This document shows positions 34,537 to 42,983 of a DNA stretch of 64,000 nucleotides, piece by piece (within the stretch, counting starts at the first letter, position 1; every line of letters starts with the position of its first letter). Below the pieces are notes generated by a model. The model made no database searches, was not told the origin of the DNA, and was given only the letters and a program-made list of their open reading frames with translations. The stretch spans positions 1 to 64,000 of the forward strand of contig NZ_JAJGBN010000009.1 of NCBI RefSeq assembly GCF_020782875.1, read 5' to 3'. The DNA is from Allomuricauda sp. M10 (lineage in GTDB: Bacteria; Bacteroidota; Bacteroidia; Flavobacteriales; Flavobacteriaceae). The translations under genes were made by a program, and so were the position numbers.

Positions 34537-35805
34537 ATGGAATCGTATGCGACGGCATTGCTTTATGCCACTCCTTTCTTCATCGGGTTGGTCTTGGTGG
34601 AGGTGCTCTATGGCAGATTTGCAAAAAATCAGAAACACAATGTAATGGATACCGTGAGCAGCCTGAGCTCCGGATTGACCAATGTGGTGAAAGACTCACT
34701 TGGACTTGGTATCATTTTGATCAGCTATCCTTTTTTATTGGAGCATTTGGCCCTTATCGAAATCAAATCCACTTGGTTGGTTTGGGTAGTGGCGTTTATC
34801 GCTTTGGATTTTGCCGGGTATTGGAACCATAGGTTGAGTCATCATATCAATTTCTTTTGGAACCAACATGTGATCCATCACAGCAGTGAGGAATTTAATT
34901 TGGCCTGTGCCCTGCGTCAGCCTATTTCCAACCTATTGGGGTATTATGCCTTGTTGTTGATTCCTGCTGCGCTTTTGGGAGTTCCCAATACGGTCATCGC
35001 TGTTTTGGCCCCGATTCATTTGTTCGCGCAGTTTTGGTACCATACCCAACATATCGGAAAAATGGGGTGGTTAGAGTATGTGATCGTGACGCCTTCGCAA
35101 CATCGGGTGCACCACGCCATCAACCAACAATATATCGATAAAAACCTAGGACAGATTTTCTGCATTTGGGATCGCATGTTCGGTACTTTTCAAGAAGAGC
35201 TGGAGGAGGTGCCGCCTCAATATGGTGTTTTGAAACCTGCCCACACTTGGAACCCCATCATCATCAACTTTCAACATTTATGGCGATTGATGCAAGACGC
35301 TTGGAGGACTAAGAATTATTGGGACAAATTCCGTATTTGGTTCATGCCAACTGGATGGAGACCTAAAGATGTAAAGGATAAATACCCAGTTGAGATTATT
35401 GAGGATGTGTACCATTTTAAAAAGTACCAACCGGAATCTTCCATGGCGTTAAAGGGTTATTCGCTTTTTCAGTTGATCGTGACCACAGTGTTGATGCTTT
35501 TTATGTTCTACAATTACTCAGAAATCGGTTTTGAAGGGTTGTTGTTGTTCGGTGCCTTTGTTTTTTTAGGAGTTTATGGATACACCACTTTAATGGACCG
35601 TGCCCCTTACGCCGTTTGGATAGAGCTGTTCAGGGGCTTGGCAGGCTTGGTTCTGATTTATTGGACCAATGATTGGTTCGGTATCAATGCATTTTTACCG
35701 ATGGGAAGCTATCTTGTAGGGTTGTATTTTGTAGTCACCATTTTTGGGGCCATCTACTTCACGTATTTTGAAAAGACCTTGGCAACCCCAGATTTGGTTT
35801 CTTAA
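34537..35805 (+). CDS. Sterol desaturase / fatty acid hydroxylase superfamily protein
   Basis: 422 aa integral membrane protein. The di-iron histidine boxes are in order: HRLSHH, HVIHHS and HRVHHA (~residues 107, 118 and 189), with HTQH between. This is the superfamily that hydroxylates or desaturates lipids at an Fe-O-Fe centre. Extra C-terminal transmembrane segments after residue ~305 are typical of the bacterial long subgroup. The substrate is unknown: ceramide, sphingolipid or carotenoid-type lipids are possible in Bacteroidota. Its stop codon overlaps the stop of the convergent acyl-CoA-binding protein gene. Confidence 0.88.
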   Translation: MESYATALLYATPFFIGLVLVEVLYGRFAKNQKHNVMDTVSSLSSGLTNVVKDSLGLGIILISYPFLLEHLALIEIKSTWLVWVVAFIALDFAGYWNHRLSHHINFFWNQHVIHHSSEEFNLACALRQPISNLLGYYALLLIPAALLGVPNTVIAVLAPIHLFAQFWYHTQHIGKMGWLEYVIVTPSQHRVHHAINQQYIDKNLGQIFCIWDRMFGTFQEELEEVPPQYGVLKPAHTWNPIIINFQHLWRLMQDAWRTKNYWDKFRIWFMPTGWRPKDVKDKYPVEIIEDVYHFKKYQPESSMALKGYSLFQLIVTTVLMLFMFYNYSEIGFEGLLLFGAFVFLGVYGYTTLMDRAPYAVWIELFRGLAGLVLIYWTNDWFGINAFLPMGSYLVGLYFVVTIFGAIYFTYFEKTLATPDLVS

Positions 35806-36065
35806 CGAAAGTTCAATTCTTTTTCTACAAGCTCGATATATTTTTCCATGGCCTCTTTGGGGCCAATGTTCTGTGCTTGAAAAAGGGCATTTGCCTTAAA
35901 GGCGTTGATTAATGGCGTTCTACTGCCAGGGTTGTCGTAATTTCTATTGGCTATTTTGAAATAGGCATATAATCGGAGCAAAAAATCCGCAGGTAATGGT
36001 TCTGTATAACTGTTTACAAAAGCCACTGCCTCATTGAACTTTTTATGTAGCTCTTCATCATTCAT
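35802..36065 (-). CDS. Acyl-CoA-binding protein
   Basis: 87 aa from the ATG at 36065, which overlaps the psd stop (ATGAATGA). It has the ACBP four-helix pattern: EELHKKFNEAVAFVNS, LLRLYAYFKIANRNYD and PKEAMEKYIELVEKEL, the last matching the family's KEEAM-x-KYI block. Most key ligand-site residues (YAYFK) are visible, though the usual tryptophans are missing. It would carry long-chain acyl-CoA in the cytosol. Co-transcription with psd and cdsA points to phospholipid synthesis. ACBPs are mainly eukaryotic but recur in Bacteroidota. Confidence 0.85.
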   Translation of the reverse strand: MNDEELHKKFNEAVAFVNSYTEPLPADFLLRLYAYFKIANRNYDNPGSRTPLINAFKANALFQAQNIGPKEAMEKYIELVEKELNFR

Positions 36066-36726
36066 CGTCCTCAGGTCTGAAGGAAGCAATACAGGTTTTG
36101 GCGCCGACCACTTTTTGGTTCAACTTAACGGTAATGTTACAGTTCAAGGGCAATAAAAGGTCTACCCTGGATCCAAATTTGATGAAACCGGCATCTTGTC
36201 CTTGCGTAACCTGTTCCCCTTCTTCGGCATAGTTTACAATGCGACGGGCCAAGGCTCCGGCAATCTGTCTATATCCAATTTCTCCAAACTTGGGAGTGTG
36301 CAACACTACTGTGGTGCGCTCGTTTTCGGTACTCGATTTAGGATGCCATGCCACCAAATATTTTCCTGGGTGGTATTTGGAATAGGTGACCGTTCCACTG
36401 GCCGGGTAGCGCGTAACGTGCACATTCACCGGTGACATGAATATGGAAACCTGTCTTCTTCGTTCCTTAAAATATTCGGTTTCTTCCACTTCTTCAATGA
36501 CCACTACCTTACCGTCAACTGGGGCCAAAATTTCATTAAAATTGGGGGTAACGGGACGTTTGGGGTTCCTGAAAAACTGCAGGATGAGTATCAAAAGGAT
36601 CAATGCGGTAATCTGTATCGCATATCTGGCCCATTCCAATTGCATATAGAATTCGGCGGCTAGAATGGCGGCGACCACTATAAAAAATGTAGTAATAATT
36701 ATTTTTTGACCCTCTTTATGAAACAT
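36058..36726 (-). CDS. psd: Phosphatidylserine decarboxylase (short form)
   Basis: 222 aa, matching the short bacterial class. One or two N-terminal transmembrane segments (IIITTFFIVVAAILAAEFYM and the next stretch) are followed by the catalytic domain. The self-cleaving serine that becomes the pyruvoyl group is in KFGSRVDLLLP (GS), with the usual upstream ILAPVDGKVVVIEEVEE, SIFMSPVNVHVTRYPASG and HPKSSTENERTT. It makes phosphatidylethanolamine. The gene overlaps cdsA upstream by 11 nt and ACBP downstream by 8 nt. Confidence 0.93.
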   Translation of the reverse strand: MFHKEGQKIIITTFFIVVAAILAAEFYMQLEWARYAIQITALILLILILQFFRNPKRPVTPNFNEILAPVDGKVVVIEEVEETEYFKERRRQVSIFMSPVNVHVTRYPASGTVTYSKYHPGKYLVAWHPKSSTENERTTVVLHTPKFGEIGYRQIAGALARRIVNYAEEGEQVTQGQDAGFIKFGSRVDLLLPLNCNITVKLNQKVVGAKTCIASFRPEDDE

Positions 36727-37519
36727 AGGAGAATAAGTTTAGTATCAAATAGGCAAACGGTGCCGCAAAGACCAAGCTGTCCAATCGGTCCCAAATTCCA
36801 CCATGACCTGGCAATATGGCACCACTGTCCTTAACACCAGCCATTCGCTTGAATTTGGATTCCAATAGATCGCCCAAACTACCGGCAACCACTATTAATG
36901 TAGCCATTGCCATCCATTGGGTCACGGTCAGTTTTGTCTCATACCACGATAAAATGTAGGCGGCTACGAGTGCAAAAATAAGACCTCCGATAGAACCTTC
37001 AATAGTTTTTTTGGGAGAAACTGATGGAAAAAGTTTGGTGCGCCCCAAAGTCCTTCCCACCAAATAGGCAAAAGTGTCGTTTACCCAAATCAATATAAAG
37101 ATGCCCATAATTAAAAATTGGGCAAAATCTTCCTCTTTATATGGAATCATTGTCAAAAAGATGCATCCTCCACCTATATAGAAAACCGCAATCACGAATT
37201 TTTGAAAATCGGTAAATTTTGCTGGCTTATCAGAAAAAAGGAACATGAGTAACGCCAAATCTACCGTTATGGTCAGTAGCATAAGCACAGTAATGGCTGC
37301 ACTATCTTTTACCAAGTAAATGTAGGCCCACCAAAGTGCCAAATAGGCCACAAAGATGTAATATCCCTTGATCCGTACTATTTTTTTGAACTCGTACAAA
37401 CAGGTAAGCCCAAAGGCCATAAAAAGAAAGTCAAAGGCATCCGAACTCAAAAAAACAGTCCCCAAGAGAAGCACAACATAGATGACCCCGGTAATGGAGC
37501 GTCGTAAAATTTCCCTCAT
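36716..37519 (-). CDS. cdsA: Phosphatidate cytidylyltransferase
   Basis: 267 aa with about eight transmembrane helices. The CDP-diglyceride synthetase signature is at the C-terminus (GSLGDLLESKFKRMAGVKDS, PGHGGIWDRLDS). It makes CDP-diacylglycerol from phosphatidic acid and CTP. It is followed by psd with an 11-nt overlap, placing two enzymes of phospholipid head-group synthesis on one transcript, with the LUD gene starting 4 nt upstream of cdsA. Confidence 0.93.
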   Translation of the reverse strand: MREILRRSITGVIYVVLLLGTVFLSSDAFDFLFMAFGLTCLYEFKKIVRIKGYYIFVAYLALWWAYIYLVKDSAAITVLMLLTITVDLALLMFLFSDKPAKFTDFQKFVIAVFYIGGGCIFLTMIPYKEEDFAQFLIMGIFILIWVNDTFAYLVGRTLGRTKLFPSVSPKKTIEGSIGGLIFALVAAYILSWYETKLTVTQWMAMATLIVVAGSLGDLLESKFKRMAGVKDSGAILPGHGGIWDRLDSLVFAAPFAYLILNLFSYVS

Positions 37520-37523
37520 GAAA

Positions 37524-38132
37524 TCAGTAGTCTTCTAGGAGTAAAAGATAGACATTTTTTGAGGCACTCCCATAGGAAAGGAAATCATCCTTGTTTTCCT
37601 GGGTAAGTTGAAAGTGCTTTAAAGTTGTAATGTTATTGGGAATATTCTTTTGGTAGCGTTCCTTGATGATCTTGAGTCCTTCGCTGATAGAGTCCACCAA
37701 TTGACTGGTGGTCGCAAATACGATCAGGTTGGAAGGAAGCTCATCCAACTTTTTTTCCTTAATCTGGTTGGAGCACACTAGGATGGAACCATTGTGGGCC
37801 ACCAAGTGCTCGCAAGTCGTAAAAAAGATATCGCTTTCCTGTCTGTCGTTAGTGAATTTCAGGTTCTCCGAAGAAAACTTGGTCTCCAATCTAGGATCGA
37901 GGGTATAGAGCAAATGGTTCTGCCAATCGTTCTCCGAGATAATGTTTTTCAAGGCATCTGAAACTTCTGAAAAATCTTCACAGTAAATGAATTTGCCCCC
38001 ATTTTTTTTGAAATAGATGGTGAATTTTTCATCCACGGGAATTTTTAGATCGGGCATGTGCTCTCCACGGGTTTCCGCTGTTTCTTTGGAAACCTTTTTT
38101 CCTCCTCCAAAAAGTTTTTTGAAAACTCCCAT
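37524..38132 (-). CDS. LUD domain protein (LutC/YkgG-like)
   Basis: 202 aa. An N-terminal basic stretch (FKKLFGGGKKVSKE) precedes a single LUD domain, with GKFIYCEDFSEVSDALKNII, CEHLVAHNGSILVCSNQIKE and LIVFATTSQLVDSISEGLK. LutC homologues take part in lactate utilisation with LutA and LutB. Those are not here, and this protein sits between ftsH and cdsA, an arrangement I recall as conserved in Flavobacteria. The role is unknown. Lys/Gly-rich residues at the start could associate with nucleotides or membrane. Confidence 0.75.
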   Translation of the reverse strand: MGVFKKLFGGGKKVSKETAETRGEHMPDLKIPVDEKFTIYFKKNGGKFIYCEDFSEVSDALKNIISENDWQNHLLYTLDPRLETKFSSENLKFTNDRQESDIFFTTCEHLVAHNGSILVCSNQIKEKKLDELPSNLIVFATTSQLVDSISEGLKIIKERYQKNIPNNITTLKHFQLTQENKDDFLSYGSASKNVYLLLLEDY

Positions 38133-38182
38133 CTATTGTATCAGGTGCATATTCAATATAAATTCAATCCAAGATTTTTAGC

Positions 38183-40129
38183 TTATTTGGCAGGTTCTAG
38201 CTCTTCATGTTTTTCAAAAGGCCTTCTACCAAAGATTTTCTCCAAATCGTCCTTAAAGATAACTTCTTTTTCTAACAGCCTATCTGCCAATTCTGTTAGC
38301 TTGTCCTTGTTATCGGCCAATAGTTTAATGGCTCTTTGGTATTGCTCTTCAATGATTTTTGAAATCTCTTGATCAATTTTCTGTGCAGTCTCCTCGCTGT
38401 ACGGTTTGGTGAAACCATATTCGTTTTGTCCGGTTGAATCGTAATAGGTAATGTTACCCAATTCATCATTAAGACCATAAATAGTTACCATGGCACGAGC
38501 TTGTTTGGTCACTTTTTCCAAATCGCTCAAAGCACCTGTCGAAATTTTATCGAACATTACCTTTTCTGCCGCACGACCTCCCATGGTGGCACACATTTCA
38601 TCCAACATTTGTTCGGTTCGGACGATTAGGCGTTCTTCTGGTAAGTACCATGCAGCACCCAAAGATTGTCCCCTAGGAACGATGGTGACCTTCACCAAAG
38701 GTGCGGCGTGTTCCAACATCCAACTAACAGTGGCGTGGCCAGCCTCATGGTAGGCAATAGTCTTTTTCTCTTCTGGGGTGATGATTTTGTTCTTCTTTTC
38801 CAAACCACCAACGATTCTATCCACGGCATCAAGAAAATCTTGCTTGGTCACCGCTTTTTTCTCTTTACGGGCGGCGATAAGGGCGGCCTCGTTACATACG
38901 TTGGCGATATCCGCACCTGAGAATCCAGGGGTTTGCTTCGCCAAAAAGTCAAGATCCAAGGTCTCGGCGGTTTTGATTGGGCGCAAATGCACCTCAAAAA
39001 TTTCTTTTCTTTCGTTCAAATCTGGAAGGTCCACATAGATCTGACGGTCAAAACGACCGGCACGCATCAAGGCTTTATCCAGTACATCAGCACGGTTGGT
39101 AGCGGCCAATACGATTACGTTGGTATTGGTTCCAAAACCGTCCATCTCGGTCAACAATTGGTTCAGGGTGTTTTCCCTTTCGTCATTGGAACCTGTGAAG
39201 TTGTTTTTCCCCCTAGCACGACCAATCGCATCGATCTCATCAATAAAGATGATGGCAGGTGACTTATCCTTTGCCTGTTTGAAAAGGTCACGTACCCTAG
39301 AGGCACCAACCCCAACGAACATTTCAACAAAGTCAGAACCTGAAAGGGAAAAGAAAGGAACTTTTGCTTCCCCGGCAACGGCCTTGGCCAAAAGGGTCTT
39401 ACCTGTTCCCGGAGGGCCTACCAAAAGGGCCCCTTTCGGGATTTTACCTCCCAGTGAAGTGTATTTATCAGGGTTTTTAAGGAATTCCACAATCTCTTGT
39501 ACTTCTTCCTTGGCACCCTCCAAACCAGCAACATCTTTAAAAGAAGTGCGGGTATCGGTTTTCTCGTCGAACAATTTGGCCTTTGATTTTCCGATGTTGA
39601 AAATCTGACCACCTGCACCGCCTCCTGCGCCACCGGACATTCTTCGCATCAAATAGATCCAAATACCAATGATCAACACAAACGGCAACAAGGAAAGTAA
39701 CAATTCCCCGATTACGTTGGATTCCGTATCGAACTCAACAATGGTGTCGAGGTTGTTTTCTTTTTTGATCTCGGAGATTTCGTTCTGAAAAATCTGAAGA
39801 TCTCCATAATCCAACACATATTGAGGCAATAAACTGCTGGAAGGGAACAATGGTTTTTTGGCCACTCCCTTATGAACGTCCTTCTTTAAGGCTTCTTCGG
39901 TAAGGTAAACCTTTGCCTGTCTGGTATTGGTAATGATGACGATTTTGGATATATCGCCATTACGCAAAAATTCCTGCAACTCGGAAGTTGTGGTCTTTTC
40001 GGTACTTGAAAAACTACTTCCACCAAAAAACTGGAAACCAATGATCAATGCGATTACTACGCCATAAATCCACCACGAACTAAAACGCGGCCTCTTTGGG
40101 GGGGTATTTGAATTGTTCTCTTTTGCCAT
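38183..40129 (-). CDS. ftsH: ATP-dependent zinc metalloprotease FtsH
   Basis: 648 aa. Two transmembrane helices (residues ~20-36 and 143-162) flank a periplasmic domain. The AAA module has Walker A GPPGTGKT (238-245), Walker B FIDEID (295-300) and the second region of homology ([20 protein letters not shown]). The protease motif HEAGH is at 461-465. It degrades misfolded or regulated membrane and cytosolic proteins such as LpxC in other bacteria. The gene is 6 nt downstream of rsfS. Confidence 0.96.
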   Translation of the reverse strand: MAKENNSNTPPKRPRFSSWWIYGVVIALIIGFQFFGGSSFSSTEKTTTSELQEFLRNGDISKIVIITNTRQAKVYLTEEALKKDVHKGVAKKPLFPSSSLLPQYVLDYGDLQIFQNEISEIKKENNLDTIVEFDTESNVIGELLLSLLPFVLIIGIWIYLMRRMSGGAGGGAGGQIFNIGKSKAKLFDEKTDTRTSFKDVAGLEGAKEEVQEIVEFLKNPDKYTSLGGKIPKGALLVGPPGTGKTLLAKAVAGEAKVPFFSLSGSDFVEMFVGVGASRVRDLFKQAKDKSPAIIFIDEIDAIGRARGKNNFTGSNDERENTLNQLLTEMDGFGTNTNVIVLAATNRADVLDKALMRAGRFDRQIYVDLPDLNERKEIFEVHLRPIKTAETLDLDFLAKQTPGFSGADIANVCNEAALIAARKEKKAVTKQDFLDAVDRIVGGLEKKNKIITPEEKKTIAYHEAGHATVSWMLEHAAPLVKVTIVPRGQSLGAAWYLPEERLIVRTEQMLDEMCATMGGRAAEKVMFDKISTGALSDLEKVTKQARAMVTIYGLNDELGNITYYDSTGQNEYGFTKPYSEETAQKIDQEISKIIEEQYQRAIKLLADNKDKLTELADRLLEKEVIFKDDLEKIFGRRPFEKHEELEPAK

Positions 40130-40135
40130 TTTGTT

Positions 40136-40513
40136 TTAAGAATTGTAGCTGCTCTCCACCATGGTTACTTTGGCGTCACCCCAAAGTCCCTCAATGTCGT
40201 AGAATTCCCTAATGTGTTTTTGAAATACATGTACCACTACATTTACATAGTCCATCAATACCCATTCGGCGTTCTCAGAACCTTCAATGTGCCAAGGTTT
40301 GTCCTTTGAGGCTTTACTCACTGTTTTCTGGATCGAGGATACAATTGCGTTTACATGCGTGTTGGAAGTACCATTGCAGATGATGAAGTAGTCGCAAACA
40401 GTATTTTCGATTTCCCTCAGGTCCAGTAGATTAATGTCGACTCCTTTAACGTCTTCTATCCCTTCTAAGATCAAGGCAATCAGTTCATCTGCGCTAGCTT
40501 TTGTTTTCTGCAT
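40136..40513 (-). CDS. rsfS: Ribosome silencing factor
   Basis: 125 aa DUF143/RsfS protein: LIALILEGIEDVKGVDINLL, DLREIENTVCDYFIICNGTS, WVLMDYVNVVVHVFQKHIRE, FYDIEGLWGDA. It binds ribosomal protein L14 (uL14) and blocks subunit joining when nutrients are low. In flavobacteria it is often followed by ftsH, as here (6-nt gap). A minus-strand TAAATTTG box lies 19 nt upstream, and the biotin ligase gene diverges from it. Confidence 0.93.
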   Translation of the reverse strand: MQKTKASADELIALILEGIEDVKGVDINLLDLREIENTVCDYFIICNGTSNTHVNAIVSSIQKTVSKASKDKPWHIEGSENAEWVLMDYVNVVVHVFQKHIREFYDIEGLWGDAKVTMVESSYNS

Positions 40514-40532
40514 TCAAAAAATTTAGTTTCTA

Positions 40533-40540
40533 CAAATTTA
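40533..40540 (-). promoter_or_regulatory. -7 promoter box for rsfS-ftsH
   Basis: TAAATTTG on the minus strand, 19 nt before the rsfS ATG; exact TAnnTTTG match. It would drive rsfS, ftsH and possibly the LUD-cdsA-psd-ACBP genes downstream. Confidence 0.45.
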
Positions 40541-40595
40541 GGTATTTTTTGTTTTCTTAGCCTTAGTTTTTAACAAATCGATAAGGCGCACCACT

Positions 40596-41339
40596 TTGGG
40601 AGAACAAACTCAAATAATCAAACTTGATGCCACGGATTCCACAAATCTGTATTTGAAGGAACTTCTGCAGGCCACAACTTTGTTGGACTATACGGTTGTG
40701 GTCACCAAAAAACAGCTAAAGGGGAGGGGGCAAATGGGAACTGTTTGGCAATCTGAAGAAGGTAAAAACTTAACTTTCAGTGTGTTGAAAAATTTTGATG
40801 CGTTACACGTAGAGCATCAATTTTTGTTGAACATGGGTGTTTCCATGGCCGTGGTAGATGTGCTCAAAGAGTTGGCGGTGCCAGATGTCAGCGTGAAATG
40901 GCCCAACGACATTATGTCAGGTACTTTTAAGATTTGTGGTATTTTGATTGAAAATGTTTTGAAGGGCACTTTCGTCAGTCAGGCCATCATCGGTATTGGT
41001 CTGAACGTAAACCAAGCCCATTTTGAAAATCTGGACAAGGCATCGTCCCTAAAAATGATAACTGGAACCTTTTTCGATTTAGATGAACTTATGCATCGGA
41101 TTTTGGAAAGGCTACAGTATCATTTGGAGTTTTTGGAAAGCAAAACGGTAGCCCAATTGCTCCCATCCTATGAAAAATTGTTATTCAGAAAAGACAAACC
41201 ATCCACCTTTACCAATGGCCAAGGGGAAATGTTCATGGGGTTTATTAGAAGCGTTTCTCCCACAGGAAAATTGGTCCTGGAACTGGAGGACCACATTTTG
41301 AAGGAATACGATCTTAAGGAAGTGACCTTGCTTTATTGA
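40596..41339 (+). CDS. birA: Biotin-[acetyl-CoA-carboxylase] ligase (no repressor domain)
   Basis: 247 aa. It attaches biotin to the carboxyl-carrier protein of acetyl-CoA carboxylase. The biotin/ATP-binding region has KLDATDSTNLYLKELL, KGRGQMGTVWQSEEGKNLTF and VKWPNDIMSGTFKICGILIE, then a short C-terminal domain. It lacks the N-terminal DNA-binding domain of E. coli BirA, so it should not repress biotin genes. The only plausible start is a TTG at 40596; there is no ATG in frame before the conserved N-terminus. Its last 7 nt overlap the convergent SRPBCC gene. Confidence 0.9.
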   Translation: MGEQTQIIKLDATDSTNLYLKELLQATTLLDYTVVVTKKQLKGRGQMGTVWQSEEGKNLTFSVLKNFDALHVEHQFLLNMGVSMAVVDVLKELAVPDVSVKWPNDIMSGTFKICGILIENVLKGTFVSQAIIGIGLNVNQAHFENLDKASSLKMITGTFFDLDELMHRILERLQYHLEFLESKTVAQLLPSYEKLLFRKDKPSTFTNGQGEMFMGFIRSVSPTGKLVLELEDHILKEYDLKEVTLLY

Positions 41340-41731
41340 CCAATCTTGTCCATGTTGGTGGACAGGGTTTCCATGAAATTGGTAATCGGGGATTTGATCA
41401 TCATGGCCATCATGGCGTTGAACTGGCCTTCAAAACTCAAACCTACCTCACTTTCATTTTCACCCAAAGCCGTAATATCTGCAGTTAAGGTAAAGGGCAA
41501 TTTATCACTGGCGGCACCAAGCACCACTTTGTCATTTGGGTTTTGTTCCTTCAGCCTCAAGATAATTTCGGGCATGCCCTTAAGGGCAAATTTGAAGGTG
41601 TTCTCATCCAACACCTCAAACTTGTCAATATTGTCAGGCATCAAGGTTTCAAAGTTTTTGATGTCTGTCAAGAAATCAAAAACTTCTTTGTCGCTCTTTG
41701 CGATTTTCTTTTTGGAAGCTTCTATGTGCAT
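41333..41731 (-). CDS. SRPBCC family protein
   Basis: 132 aa with a Bet v 1/START-like pattern: DKEVFDFLTDIKNFETLMPD, IILRLKEQNPNDKVVLGA and a long C-terminal helix (MMAMMIKSPITNFMETLSTN). Such domains bind small hydrophobic ligands. The function is unknown. It sits 9 nt downstream of pyrE on the same strand, so the two are likely co-transcribed, a pairing I recall in Flavobacteria. Confidence 0.83.
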   Translation of the reverse strand: MHIEASKKKIAKSDKEVFDFLTDIKNFETLMPDNIDKFEVLDENTFKFALKGMPEIILRLKEQNPNDKVVLGAASDKLPFTLTADITALGENESEVGLSFEGQFNAMMAMMIKSPITNFMETLSTNMDKIGQ

Positions 41732-41740
41732 TGTTGCTAT

Positions 41741-42379
41741 TTATTTCCATTCCTGCGGATTGGATCTCCATTCCAACAGGGTTTTTAGTTGTGAATCTTT
41801 AATATAGTGGGTTTCCGAAGCCTGTTCGATCAAATGTTCGTAATCGGAAAGGGTGTGGAGTTCCACACCTTCTGCTTCAAAATTGGCACTTGCCACTGGA
41901 AAACCGTAAGTGAAAATGGCGATCATGCCTTTAACCTTGGCATTTTGGTCCTTTAGTGCACGAACGGCATTAAGGCTGCTTTTGCCTGTACTGATCAGGT
42001 CTTCGATGACCACCACAGTCTGACCGGATTCAAAATAACCTTCAATTTGGTTCTGTCTACCGTGCGATTTTGGTTCGGGCCTAACATAAACGAATGGAAG
42101 CCCCAAGGCTTCGGCCACCAGAATACCGATGCCGATGGCGCCGGTGGCCACTCCGGCGATCACATCCGGCTTGCCGTAAAGTCTTTCAACCTGCTTGGCC
42201 ATTTCCTCCCTTACAAAATTCCGAATTTCAGGGTAGGAGAGCATTACCCTGTTATCGCAATATATTGGCGATTTCCAACCCGAAGCCCATGTAAATGGAT
42301 TTTCGGGTTCCAACTTTATTGCATTAATTTGCAGCAGAAGCTCAGCTGTTTTTTTTGCTATTCCCTTATCTAAAACCAT
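41741..42379 (-). CDS. pyrE: Orotate phosphoribosyltransferase
   Basis: 212 aa from the ATG at 42379. The frame stays open 39 codons upstream, but that part overlaps the divergent NUDIX gene and does not look like PyrE. The PRPP-binding motif is [15 protein letters not shown], with substrate contacts in [16 protein letters not shown] and [18 protein letters not shown]. It catalyses orotate plus PRPP to OMP in pyrimidine synthesis. The divergent NUDIX start codon is only 7 nt away, and a -7 box overlaps that start codon. Confidence 0.94.
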   Translation of the reverse strand: MVLDKGIAKKTAELLLQINAIKLEPENPFTWASGWKSPIYCDNRVMLSYPEIRNFVREEMAKQVERLYGKPDVIAGVATGAIGIGILVAEALGLPFVYVRPEPKSHGRQNQIEGYFESGQTVVVIEDLISTGKSSLNAVRALKDQNAKVKGMIAIFTYGFPVASANFEAEGVELHTLSDYEHLIEQASETHYIKDSQLKTLLEWRSNPQEWK

Positions 42380-42383
42380 TGCG

Positions 42384-42391
42384 CAAATGTA
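42384..42391 (-). promoter_or_regulatory. -7 promoter box for pyrE, overlapping the NUDIX start codon
   Basis: TACATTTG on the minus strand ends 4 nt before the pyrE ATG and contains the complement of the NUDIX ATG (42387-42389). It matches TAnnTTTG exactly. If used, pyrE mRNA would be leaderless or nearly so. Confidence 0.45.
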
Positions 42392-42983
42392 TGAAGTTTT
42401 TGTTAATGAGTCCCCACTGATTTTAACAAACGAGCGCCCGGAACATACCAACGGAAACCTATTCTTGTTGGATGGTGATTCTATAATGGAGGCCATTCAT
42501 TTGCTATCCAAGAAGAAACTGAAAAAGGCATACTTGTACCATCCGGATAAGGATAAGATCCTGAAAATTTTCATGCACAAGATACCAGTGATCGTTGCCG
42601 GAGGCGGTTTTGTGGTGAATGAAAAGGGCAAGGTGCTCTTCATCAAAAGGAATGGAAAATGGGATTTGCCGAAGGGAAAAGTGGATAAGGGCGAAACCAT
42701 TGAAAGTGCCGCCATACGTGAAGTGGAGGAGGAAACCGGGGTGAAGAACCTAAAAATGGAACGTTTTTTACGCACCACCTACCATGTTTTTAAACGCAAT
42801 GGTGCCTATTGGTTGAAACAGACGCATTGGTTTTTAATGTCTACTGACTATACCGGAAAATTAATTGCCGAAAAAGCCGAAGGCATTGAAAAGGTAAAAT
42901 GGAAAGGTCCTGAAAAAACCCAAAAAGCCATCAAAAATTCCTATAAAAACATAGCTATTTTGTTCAAGCAAGTGGCTACCTAG
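42387..42983 (+). CDS. NUDIX hydrolase
   Basis: 198 aa. The NUDIX box G-x5-E-x7-REVEEETG is in the central domain, with [10 protein letters not shown] then [12 protein letters not shown]. An N-terminal extension of ~60 residues ([19 protein letters not shown]) precedes it. The family cleaves nucleoside diphosphates linked to another group; the substrate is unknown. It diverges from pyrE with 7 nt between start codons, so its own promoter must lie inside pyrE. Its last 8 nt overlap the convergent M14 peptidase gene. Confidence 0.87.
   Translation: MYEVFVNESPLILTNERPEHTNGNLFLLDGDSIMEAIHLLSKKKLKKAYLYHPDKDKILKIFMHKIPVIVAGGGFVVNEKGKVLFIKRNGKWDLPKGKVDKGETIESAAIREVEEETGVKNLKMERFLRTTYHVFKRNGAYWLKQTHWFLMSTDYTGKLIAEKAEGIEKVKWKGPEKTQKAIKNSYKNIAILFKQVAT

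Noticed and set aside
42380-42496. Longer PyrE N-terminus beginning at 42496
   Set aside because: It overlaps the divergent NUDIX gene and does not resemble PyrE; the ATG at 42379 fits the family.
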